Assembly (NCBI GenBank): GCA_024138025.1
Contig: JAMXBD010000025.1
Coordinates: 1,927,501 to 1,991,500, forward strand
Source: Combretum micranthum
Taxonomy: Eukaryota; Streptophyta; Magnoliopsida; Myrtales; Combretaceae
DNA length: 64,000 bases
Direction: 5' to 3'
A model generated the notes under the pieces. That model worked only from the letters and a program-made list of their open reading frames with translations. It ran no database searches and was not told the origin of the DNA. Below, piece after piece: positions 13,622 to 23,217 of the stretch (the stretch's first letter is position 1; the number at the start of each line of letters is the position of its first letter). The translations under genes and the position numbers were made by a program.

Positions 13622-13697
13622 CCCTATAGGGTTTGGGACGGGTACCCTATAGGGTTTGTTTATCAGGTTTTGGGTTCATGGACAAAACCCTATAGGG
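13622..13697. repeat. Subterminal palindromes of the hAT element
   Basis: CCCTATAGGG occurs at 13622-13631, 13645-13654 and 13688-13697, each followed by GTTTG or GTTTGGGA. The left end carries related but decayed copies (about 9495-9620). Clustered subterminal repeats are the known binding sites of plant hAT transposases; that role here is inferred. Confidence 0.6.
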
Positions 13698-13766
13698 TTT
13701 GGGATGGGTTTCAGGAACCCTACTAGGTATCGGGTTCGAGTTTGGATTTTACTATACCCGTCCCGG

Positions 13767-13777
13767 TTGCATTCCTA
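13767..13777 (-). repeat. hAT right terminal inverted repeat
   Basis: TTGCATTCCTA, the reverse complement of the left end with one mismatch, followed directly by GTTGTTTA. Confidence 0.9.
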
Positions 13778-13785
13778 GTTGTTTA

Positions 13786-16129
13786 TCTTCTCTTTCCAGC
13801 AGTTGCAAGTGAAGAGGAATGACTGAATATTTATAGGCACTTAGCATGGATGACGACCGTTAGATCACCTTAGTGATTGACGGATGAGATGAAGTAAGCT
13901 CAATTCATGTTTAACCTAAATGAGCTCCTCATGGACCAAGGCTAGTAGTCATCTACTGTGTGCATGAGCCTACTTGAGAAAGGTTGGATGCGGCAAACCG
14001 GGTCGATGATCTCTGTTTCCAGCCCACCAAGCCAAATCTCTGAAAGTCATCCCAATATAATTGAGTCGGACTCATTAGGTCCTGTCACCTAGCCAACAAG
14101 TCAAGCCCAAATAAATAAATAATATTTATATTTATATTTTTAAAGCCTCAGTACAAAAAGATATTTAATTTACTCATCCTACTAAAAGAAACTTTTTACT
14201 TTATCCATAAGTTTCTTTGATGAGGTACTTTAATTACTTTTTAAAATTTTTGCAGACCCCATGTTATATAAATTATATGAACTTAACATCAAAAGGATAA
14301 AAAAAAAAAAAAAAGCTTTTTAGGTTGATTCATAGAGCAATCCACCAAAGCTAAACAACACATTTATTGATTAAGCAACTCATAAAGGAGTTACTTAACA
14401 TATGTTCCCATGTCAAACAATCCAGATAAAGTTGCTCTTATAGGATCCTCCTGATGCAATTTTCAAATAGAAATCTCTCTGCCATTAAAATAATTATAAG
14501 AGAAGCTTTATCACTGATTGCTTAAGGAGTTGTCTAAAGAGTCATGTCAGTATCTGAAGTAACTTTTCTTATTGAGCAAGTCTTTACTTTATCTTCAGTT
14601 ACTTTAAAAGAGCTACTTATCTATTTTTTTTAATTTTGTGGGTTCCATTTTATTTTATTATCTTAAAATAATGTTTATATATTTTTTTATAAAGATTAAA
14701 TAAGTGCAAAAATACCAATAAAATGAGAAATGAAAATATTATTTTTTGTAAAAATTAAATAATTGTTAAAGGTCCAATGGGAAAAGGAATAAGAAGGTTG
14801 CTTGCCTAAACAACTTTAGTTGCTAAGCAATCTAACAAACAATCTATTTTATTGTCACGCCACCTATTTAACAAAACCATAAAAATTTCAATAAATATCT
14901 ATGCATTATAATGTATATGCCTTTTCACTAATTTGATTAAATAAACTATACATTAATGCCTAATGAGGATACAAAAAACAAAGTTTAAAAAGAAAATGAT
15001 TGTTTTACATTTGCTTGATATTATTGTAATTATATGGTATTAACACTACTTTCTCATGCATTAGCTTCGAATAATTCCTCTCCACTTGTTATTATTATTA
15101 TTTAAAAAAAAACAAAAGAAGAAAATTCACTTCTTGACAACTAAAAAAATGGTAAATTAATCTCTATAACGATGAAATCATTCTCTCCACTTAAAAACTC
15201 TTTAATAAATTCTAGTAACTTCTTGCCTTCCTCCACCGTAATTCTAGGTAGACATTACTTTATTAATTTACGTTTAAATTTTTTGTTATTTCTTTTTGTA
15301 TACGGTAAACATTGGTTTATTAGTATAGGTTTATTATTTTTGTTATTTTTTTCTTTTATATTATTTATTTATTCTTTGTTTTGCCAATGCTTTTCTATTA
15401 CTTAAGTGGGATTACTATTACCCCTTTTGCCAGATTTATTGCACTCGCTAATTAGGTGGATTTCACTTTATATATATGCCATCCGTATATATATATGTAT
15501 AAATATATATACGTCATCCTTATGTTAAAACATATTAACTGTAAAAGAAATATATCCATAAGTTTAGTGAAAGTTTTCAAGTCAGATATCCAAATATCAT
15601 GAAAGTTTTTAAAAATAGCCTATCTAATATACCCATTTTACATCTAGTAAAATAATTCACCCATTTGGACAAGTATAAAAATTCCACCATTCCTTCCAAA
15701 ATATATATATATTTATATATATATTCAATGAGTAATACATACTATGCGTATATTTACGTAGTGTGTAACTACCAATCATACGTTAACATAGTAGGTAATA
15801 TTTACGTAATGTATTCTCCCATTCCATGGAATAAAAAGATGATTCTACGAAGTTTCATGGTAAATTAGGATTCTAATTTAAGGTGGACCATTATCCACAT
15901 ATTTAAATAAAGATTATAAATAATATTTGAAATATTCATTAATGCATATATAAATATAAGATATCTTTATTTAATTTTCATGGAAGCAAATTTTTATTTT
16001 GTGAAACTAGAATTTAAAAAAAGGTCGGTTGATAATAGCCTAAATGAATTAAAACTTAGATTCATATATAAGGAAAAATGTTGTGTTTCATGCCACTTAA
16101 CTCTAAACAAACTATGTAAGGAGAGCACT
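13786..16129. other. Intergenic, AT-rich, possible fold-back element
   Basis: About 14335-14850 contains repeated, partly inverted copies of TTAAGCAACT/AGTTGCTTAA-like phrases (for example 14372-14400, 14516-14540, 14816-14835), suggesting a small non-autonomous element whose ends I could not fix. The rest is low-complexity AT-rich sequence with (TA)n tracts near 15460-15530 and 15700-15725. No convincing gene was seen. Confidence 0.35.
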
Positions 16130-17660
16130 CTAGCAAAGAAACAATATGTGCGACTAAGGAAAAGAAGGCTGACACCCTACACCAAAACAAGAAAAGAGCT
16201 CTTATCATAGATAATAATGAGGACCCTTCTAATGAACAGATGAAGACGTCCCCTCTATGGCTAACAAGTCACCCCTTTTTAAAGCACAATCCTATAAAGA
16301 GTCTCTTTTTACTAATCTCCCTCAAGCCTATGCAAGCATGCTTTGGAATACAGGAAGAATCTCTCTGGCTATGGACGTAGATGAAAATATGGAGGAGGAG
16401 AAGGAATCTGATCAACAAGAGGCCCATGAAAACCAATCAGGACTCAGAGTAATTTCGTTCACAAAATCTAAGTTAGATAACATTCGAGCCCTGTAGAAGA
16501 GTGCCTTTTTTGTAAAATTGATGAATATGAACTTGGGTTCAAAGCCATGGATATTAAGCTAAGGAACGTGTGGAAAGGACTCAAAATGTTTAAAATTATT
16601 AGTCAGGGCCTTGGACACTACCTGATCAATTTTGAGGACTCTGTTGACTCCAACTAGGTAATTCAACATGAACCCTGCTTCATAAACAGGAACTACTTAG
16701 CTATAAAGAAATGGAAGCCAGACTTCTAACCCTTGGCGATGGATTCAAATCAGCTGCAGTTTGGATTAAAATACATGGACTACCTTTGAATACTATTCAT
16801 CAGTAGCAACGTGGAAAATAAAGCAATCTATAGGTCCTGTCTTGAAATATGATACCTATACATCAACAATGGGTCGTGGGAGATTTGCTTGTATTCACGT
16901 CCAATTCAACTGAATGAACCATTAATCCATTCTATAGCTATCAAAGGAAAGCTTTATTGAGTCCAATATGAAGGCTTAAACCGAGTATGCCTAAAATGCG
17001 GATGTGTTGGACACTCCTCTTAAATTTGTGACAAAAATGAGACTCGCTAGGAAGATAACATCCCCAAAGACAAACAAAGGGAAGGGACAGGAGAAGACAT
17101 TAGTAAATGTGATCACCCCATTAACACAAAGCAAGCAATACAACCTGAAGGAAATCAGATGCTGGGAACAACCGAAAAGGAAGGTAGAGAACCCCAACAA
17201 GAAAGTCCGTACAAGGAATGGATACTTGTCAGTCAAAAGAAGAAAACAAGTGGAAAAAGGATGGAAAAATATTTAGGAAGGAAGGAAAGCTAGACTGACG
17301 AGACAAGGAGCAGAGAAGGAAACAGTAACAGAAGGAGAAATCCTTACGAGTTAGCTATAGGTAGAGGAAAAGTACCTTGAATAGTACCGCACAGTCTGAC
17401 GAAGCGGCTACTGGTGATAGGGCCCAATACAGCCCGATGAGTCAACCCTGCTATCCATCTGAACCCCTCAATCTACCGCCTCTTACCTCACCATTTGGAA
17501 ACTTGATCCTATCCCCTTTTTCTAATGCAACCCTTAATCTTGAGAACATACAGTTTGCCATTCCTTTTGCTTCGGTAGGCCCCTCTTTGTTCCTTTCTGA
17601 CCCTTTATCCTCAATACCTCTAAACTTATCTTCCACCAAAGGTGACCAACCCCATCTCTA
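16130..17660 (+). pseudogene. LINE (L1-type) ORF1 remnant with zinc knuckle
   Basis: Read across frames, the sequence follows plant LINE ORF1 (DUF4283 type). An acidic N-terminal stretch (MDVDENMEEEKES, 16370 on) is followed by FKAMDIKLRNVWKGLK (about 16537-16590), a degraded RNA-binding core to about 16930, then YEGLNRVCLKCGCVGHSS (about 16968-17025), a CCHC zinc knuckle. A basic tail carries YKEWILVSQKKK (about 17210-17250). Stops and frameshifts occur throughout. No endonuclease or reverse transcriptase follows, so ORF2 and the 3' end are missing. Confidence 0.75.
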
Positions 17661-17986
17661 AAGGCAGAAAAACCATCTCAAGGAAAAATCTTTAACCTCC
17701 TCCCCTTATGGCATACCTCTACCATTCAACGATTACCATCCAACTCACCAATCACCGATCACCTACCCCTCAACTTAATTGTTATACCCCAAAGGATACT
17801 ATAAACATGGTAGTTCATCGCACACGATATTAAAACTTATGAATGACTTCTTTTAGTCATGCAAAAGTTTTAACACCACATACAAGGCGTGCTTTTACAA
17901 TAATAAAAGACACCAATGTGATGAGTAGTTCAAGTAAAAAGTAAATGGCACACATGAAAATACTAAACATGCATTTTTATAACTTA
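17661..17986. other. Intergenic, no gene seen
   Basis: Possibly the last decayed LINE sequence, ending at the TTA target site of the next MITE. Nothing else was recognised. Confidence 0.35.
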
Positions 17987-18209
17987 AGGTCTGTTTGTTT
18001 AGCTTTTTCCGGTAGATACAGATACTTTTTTCAAACTTTTTCTAACAAATTATTTATCAAAAAATAGATATAGATAAAAAAAAAAAGTTGGTAATTCTCA
18101 TCAAAAGGTTAAATATAGATAAAATATATATGCAAATCGGACATATTTACATATATTATTTTGAAAAAGATAGGGATATAGATGAAAAACAGACCATCCA
18201 AATAGACCC
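17987..18209. mobile_element. Tourist-like MITE (PIF/Harbinger type)
   Basis: A 223-bp AT-rich element. The left end AGGTCTGTTTG and the right end CAAATAGACCC are inverted repeats with two mismatches, flanked by TTA on both sides (17984-17986 and 18210-18212). A 3-bp TTA/TAA duplication with a GG.CTGTTTG-like end is typical of Tourist MITEs. It has no coding capacity. Confidence 0.6.
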
Positions 18210-18212
18210 TTA

Positions 18213-19791
18213 AAGATCAATAGTCTTACATATTCATAGGGGCATTCCCTCGATAAAATCTCCAAATGCATAGTCTTACCATAGTCTTTCTTGCAACGGA
18301 TAACTATAAACTAAAAACTTTTAAAGGAATCTATTCTAGAGTCTTCGAGTAGAATTTCTTCAAATACTTCCCAAAAGATATGTGTCTTACCCGGGTAAAG
18401 GTTTATTTTGGGTACAAAAATAGATGAACCTGCCATATCAAAAATCTATTGGGGGTATAAACTCGATTAATTTAGTGAGAATATTCCTGAAATAACGTAT
18501 TCGTACAAAATAAGTCAAATAAGTTATTGTTAAATAAGCATATGAAATGTAACATCCAAATGAGCAAACAATATATATGGTTAACTAGAAACCATATGTT
18601 TGAATGGATTTATGCCCTCCATTCGGGGTTAGAAGTTTCAAGCCCATTCGACCATAGTTAAAAAATAATGTTTTTATAGACTTTGAGGCTACTAAATGCC
18701 ACAAAAACTTGTAGATTTTTAGGTAATTACTGACCACCACTACTATTCTCTCGTTCCATCGAGGGTATTGCAACGAATGCAATGTGACTCAGTTCATGAT
18801 ATACATGATCCAATTATTAAATTAGTTCTTGACATATATATAAAATATCTTTGGGGTGAGCATAGAAATTTTTACAAACATTTCAACATGGCATAAGAGA
18901 CAATGTTTAATTTATCAACAATTCAAATTCTGATAAACTTAGCTTTTTTTTTTACAACTCCCACGAATACAATCATTAACCATGTAATCCCTATATACAT
19001 ATTCCATTTTTATCTTTTCCTTTTTCCAGCGCTTCTAAATTATAAGCATAAGCATAAGCATAAGTATGTAAAACAAGGAGATAAACTTACTCGACGGTGG
19101 TGCACCTTAATCAAAATAGTTCTTGGGTAGAAAACTTCAAACTCTTCATCACCTAGATAAAAAAAAAAAAAAAAAAAACCCGAAATGAGTATTTTCTAGA
19201 TATCCTATTTAAATTTCTAATTCTATTTTACTATTCACGTCATTTTTCTCTGTTACAGAAGCTCCAATTTAAAATGATCATACTTACTTATTTTAACTCG
19301 GAAATTCACATATGAATAGTTGTTTTTTACTTACTTCGAATGTTATATCCATTTCTAAAGTTATTTTTAATATTTAAGGACATTTGAGGATCGGAATGGG
19401 GTGGTACAAATTTGTCCTAAACATTCCAACCTTTGTCTTTCATATATTTCAAAGTCATACTTTACTTGGACACTTTGTGGCATGCATAAAAATACTTCAA
19501 TCTTTGGAAATCATTTAATATTGATATTAACTTATATTATATACATGATCCTAGTGATATTGTTTAAAAATAAAATTTTTATAAAACAATCCTTCATAGA
19601 GGAGGTAAAAAATTAAGTTTTAGGAAAATTTTACTTTTAAGCCTTTTTAAACAAAATTCCAATTTTTAGGTTCTTTAAAATGAGAAACTTATTTAGGAAA
19701 CCGAGTCTTATGTTTCCTTTAAGTTCATAAACATTTTATTTCCATCATAACTCATTCTAGTTATCCATAAACACATGTATTTATGTTGTAT
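18213..19791. other. Intergenic, AT-rich, no gene seen
   Basis: Contains a poly-A tract at about 19158-19178 and short AGCATA repeats near 19045-19065. The segment from about 19600 down to the next element may be LTR sequence of the minus-strand gypsy remnant at 20159, but its far end could not be found. Confidence 0.35.
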
Positions 19792-19903
19792 AAGTCGCAT
19801 GTAGTACATGCAACTTATATAAAAGCATAAATCACATTTAGTACATGCGGTTTATATACAAGCATAAATCACATTTAGTACATGTGACTCATATACAAAA
19901 CAT
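19792..19903. repeat. Tandem repeat, 37-bp unit, three copies
   Basis: Units at 19792-19828, 19829-19865 and 19866-19903 share AAATCACATTTAGTACATG followed by a TATATACAAGCAT-like end. A fourth, degraded copy (AAGTCGCATTACAAACATG) follows. Copies differ at several sites, so the array is old. Confidence 0.75.
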
Positions 19904-20158
19904 AAGTCGCATTACAAACATGAATTGCACATCCTACATGTGATTTATTGATGCTTAAGGACTTGTATATCGCTGAAATATTTCATATATACAATTTTGA
20001 ATTGGTAATTTTGTAATTAAAATAATCTAATTTATATTTAGATAATTTCTTTTTTAAAAGTTTATAGACATGTATCATCCATTGTTTGTTTGTACATTTC
20101 CTAGCTATTTGTACAAGAAGTAATAAAATTTAAACCTAATCTATAGTTGGATCGTGAC

Positions 20159-21400
20159 ATTTTCCTCCCTTCTTCAAATCAACCTTGTCTTAAAGGTTGA
20201 AATTAATCTCTCATGTCGACTATTAAATCAAGTGGCCTTATGTTCCAAGTGTTGTCTCAAAGTTGTTGGCTTGACATATCATAAATATGGTGAATTGATG
20301 TATCCGCCATATTTTGTATATAGCTATAAGATACATGAAATAGAAGAAAAGTGTCATCTGCCCATTATTGAGACATGTTGGTAGCAACATTCATATGACT
20401 AAAAAATTTTTACTTCCGAGCCCACTTTCTATCAACTATTAAATGACATTTTAAGAGGACAAACTCATAAGTCACAATAAGTTCAGCTCTAGATATAATC
20501 TCTAGATAAACCCTTTGAGCCAAAAAAAAAAAAAAAAATGTCAATTCCTATTAGCTTCTATTCGGATAGTTTAATTATAATGTCCTCTATTGCATATTTT
20601 AGCTCTTTATTTTTGAAAAAAAAAATACCCCTTTCTTGGCAATAAAAACCTAAGAACTTTTGAAAAATGCCAGTAGGCCATATCCATTGACATTTAGGTA
20701 GCAAGCTTTATGTTTGTGACATTAAGTTCCTTAGCCAATTCCACTAAATCAGAGAGATCCTCATATGCTTTTTTGCAAAAAAATAAAAGTAAAAATGATG
20801 TCTATCCCAATTTCACTTCCTTTAAACTCTACAAAATGGTTTACAAATCCTAAATGAACATTGAGATCATTGATGCTTTCCTCAACAATTTGCATTGCCT
20901 CATGAACGGTACCTCCTTCATTCACTTTTGACATTGTTTGATCTTCTGGAAAATCTTTATACTTATATTGGTTTTTTGCAAGCCTCTTAATGTTCATTAT
21001 TTTCAAGGACATCAAGATAAATGAAAATATCACCATGTTACTTTGCAACTTGTAGTTTCATTTAAATGTTGTGCTGAACTTTTAGCATAGACTCATGTTC
21101 AATGATTTCACCGACATGATCCAACATCTTGATGTAAAATAGGTGAAGCGTAAAATCTTTTGTTTACCCAATCGTACTCAAAAGACCCATGCCTTAACAA
21201 AATGATCCAATGACTTAAATTTCTTTAACTCTTCCATATACTTATACCATATAGTAGTTGTATCTTGCTTAGCAAATGATGCTAACTTTATATAATACTA
21301 TTCCTCTGTATGGTAAAAATTTTAACAAATACTCAAGTTGAAATACCCATGAAACTGGATCATTACAATAAAATTATGGAATGTCTTCTTTTATTATGTT
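20159..21400 (-). mobile_element. Ty3/gypsy LTR retrotransposon remnant
   Basis: On the minus strand the sequence reads DKVDLKKGGKCH across 20190-20155, the usual end of a plant gypsy polyprotein. It overlaps a purine-rich tract (20160-20175) and is followed by an LTR-like start TGTCACGATCC at 20159. About 21360-21200 (minus) resembles gag (DPVSWVFQLEYLLKF), with stops. Integrase and reverse transcriptase between them are absent, so an internal deletion is likely. The open frame 20761-21048 lies in this decayed interior. Confidence 0.5.
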
Positions 21401-22501
21401 TGTGATTGCTGATGGAAGTAATGTCAAAGAAATTTCTTGAAATGACTCATAAAAAGGTGAATTTAATACCAAATGATCCAATCTAGAATTGACAAACTGT
21501 AAAGAAAAATCAAGATCACTTACTATTATATTGGTGCTTTCTAATTCATATGTTGGAAATTGAAATCATGGTCGCGCATCCGAATTGTTGATTAAAGGTA
21601 AAGAATTTGCAATGTTCCTCGAAATGATGAATTAAAATCTAAACACTAAAAGCCTTCACTGTCCAAGTTTTATTTTAGTTTAAATTTTTTCGAAGATCAC
21701 ATGCTTTTGATTATACGTGCACGGTTCAAAACTAGCCCCCGGATCAGGATCAGGTCCGAGACAGGTCGGTTGGTGAGCCGGGTTGGGGTGTACTCTGTGA
21801 TAGTGGGCTGGGCCTGCTACTGGTTGTTGTTTCAATTATCAATATACAATGAAGTGGGATGTTTTGGATTCTAGTACAAGCCGAATCCGAAAGGGTATAT
21901 TGCATTGCAAAAGACCCATATGATAATGAATGTTTTAAGCACTGAATAACGCAATCACTTACGTTTTGCTAACTTTGCTGACAAGATAAGACCCGAAACA
22001 TGTGATGAGTTCTTTAGTTTAGATGCCTTTTGAAGACCCAAAGTGGCAGCGCTGCCTTTAATAATACCAATTTGGCTGTCCACATATATATTTGATATGA
22101 TAATGCATGACAAAACCATGCACCTGATCGTTATTTAAAACTGCTAATCAGCTAATGGTTTTTATTTTAAGCAACTGATGAATACTTTGCAATACATTTG
22201 TGAGACCTATCAGATTGTTTGACTTGCGCCGTATGGTTCTTTGGAAAAAAAAAATATATATATATATATATTATTAACTTTATATTTAATTCACTTGAAT
22301 AGAATAAGAATATAAAGAAATAATAATTTATTTTTTTTTTATAATTAAGAGTAACTTTTTTTAATTAGAAAAAAGTGATTCTCATCATTTTTTCTAGTGA
22401 AAATAAAAAAGGTTTTTTTTATCTATTTCACATTATATAAAATAAACATCCTTTATAATAAAATTTTTCACAAGCCAAATAAATGAATAGTTATTTAGCA
22501 A
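21401..22501. other. Intergenic
   Basis: Mostly AT-rich. A locally GC-rich stretch at about 21715-21830 (GGATCAGGATCAGGTCCGAG and following) stands out but has no recognisable origin. An (AT)n tract lies at about 22250-22272. It ends at the Cassandra insertion site. Confidence 0.35.
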
Positions 22502-22722
22502 TGTGATACCCCTTAAACGTAAGATAGTGGAACTCTAATCATCTAAACACCTTTTTGTGTAATAGCTTAAAGTTAATCAGAACTTTAAAGTTAAACATAC
22601 TCAATAGATAATACTTTTAGCATGGGTGATCTTCTAGGAAGTAGTTAACACCAAGGATAAAACTATGTGATATTTCGCTAAAGTAGACGACACCTTAGTG
22701 GATGGAGTTTCGTATCATTACA
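22502..22722 (+). repeat. Cassandra left LTR
   Basis: TG...CA LTR of 221 bp, aligning along its length with 22997-23217. Confidence 0.9.
22576..22642 (+). promoter_or_regulatory. 5S rRNA-like segment with pol III boxes in left LTR
   Basis: ATCAGAACTTTAAAGTTAAA followed by GCATGGGTGATCTTCTAGGA and AGT. It follows the plant 5S rRNA internal control region (A box AGTTAAGCGTGCT and C box GGATGGGTGACCTCCTGGGA). The C box here is closer to 5S than in the right LTR. Confidence 0.85.
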
Positions 22723-22724
22723 GG

Positions 22725-22732
22725 TGGTATCA
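22725..22732 (+). other. Primer-binding site (initiator tRNA-Met)
   Basis: TGGTATCA, two bases inside the left LTR, complementary to the 3' end of initiator tRNA-Met. Confidence 0.85.
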
Positions 22733-22768
22733 TAACAGTTCATCAACTCGAAATAGGAGAGCTAAATG

Positions 22769-22946
22769 CTATACAGGGTAAAGCGACTCAGAGTGGGGGT
22801 ATTTCTTGAGCTTGTATGAAACAGCTTTAGTATCCTCCCTATCCAGTGTGGTTCTAACTATACAGGGTAAAGCAACTCTGAGTGGGGGTATTTCTTGAGC
22901 TTGTATGTAACAGTTTTAGTATCCTTCCTATCTAGTATGGCTTTAA
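22769..22946 (+). repeat. 89-bp tandem duplication in the Cassandra interior
   Basis: Two consecutive 89-bp copies, 22769-22857 and 22858-22946, each beginning CTATACAGGGTAAAGC. They differ at several bases. They make up about two-thirds of the interior. Confidence 0.85.
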
Positions 22947-22984
22947 ACCTGTGTGATGAAAATGATAAGAACGTTAGTTATATA

Positions 22985-22995
22985 AGTGGGGGAGA
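22985..22995 (+). other. Polypurine tract of the Cassandra element
   Basis: AGTGGGGGAGA immediately upstream of the right LTR; the plus-strand priming site. Confidence 0.8.
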
Positions 22996-22996
22996 A

Positions 22997-23217
22997 TGTG
23001 ATACCTCTTAAATATAAGTTGGTGGAACTCTAATTATCGAGGCACCTTTTGTCATAATGGTTTAGAATTCATTAGAACTCTAAAGTTAAATGTGCTCAAT
23101 GGAGTGCACTCTTAGGATGAGTGATTTCTTAGAAAATAACTAACACCAAGGATAAAACCGTGTGACATTTCGCCAAAGCAAACGATATCTTAATGGACAG
23201 AGATTCGGATCGTTACA
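22997..23217 (+). repeat. Cassandra right LTR
   Basis: 221 bp, TGTGATACC...TTACA, with a 5S-like core at 23072-23138 (ATTAGAACTCTAAAGTTAAA, then AGGATGAGTGATTTCTTAGA). Many differences from the left copy are transitions. Confidence 0.9.

Larger units (their letters stand above)
9480..13777 (+). mobile_element. hAT-superfamily DNA transposon, full length, inactive
   Basis: The element is 4298 bp. It begins TAGGGATGCAA and ends TTGCATTCCTA, an 11-bp terminal inverted repeat with one mismatch. It is flanked by GTTGTTTG (9472-9479) and GTTGTTTA (13778-13785), an 8-bp target-site duplication with one mismatch, which is the hAT hallmark. Inside is a transposase gene with BED zinc finger and hAT dimerisation domain. 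Both ends carry subterminal copies of a GGGTTT(T)GGGA motif and the palindrome CCCTATAGGG. Multiple stops and frameshifts show it cannot encode its own transposase. Confidence 0.93.
22502..23217 (+). mobile_element. Cassandra TRIM retrotransposon, complete
   Basis: A 716-bp element with two LTRs of 221 bp each (22502-22722 and 22997-23217), both starting TGTGATACC and ending TTACA. The left LTR is followed by a primer-binding site TGGTATCA (22725-22732) matching initiator tRNA-Met. The right LTR is preceded by a polypurine tract (AGTGGGGGAGA, 22985-22995). The flanks AGCAA and AGCAG form a 5-bp target duplication with one mismatch. Both LTRs contain a 5S-rRNA-like segment, the defining trait of the Cassandra family. 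It has no coding capacity. By eye the LTRs are roughly three-quarters identical, so the insertion is old. Confidence 0.93.

Noticed and set aside
20761..21048. 95-codon minus-strand frame as a host gene
   Set aside because: It lies inside the decayed gypsy interior between gag-like and pol-end sequence and has no independent support.
22576..22642. A genuine 5S rRNA gene
   Set aside because: Only the internal promoter half matches 5S, it occurs in both LTRs, and flanking PBS, PPT and target duplication show it belongs to Cassandra.
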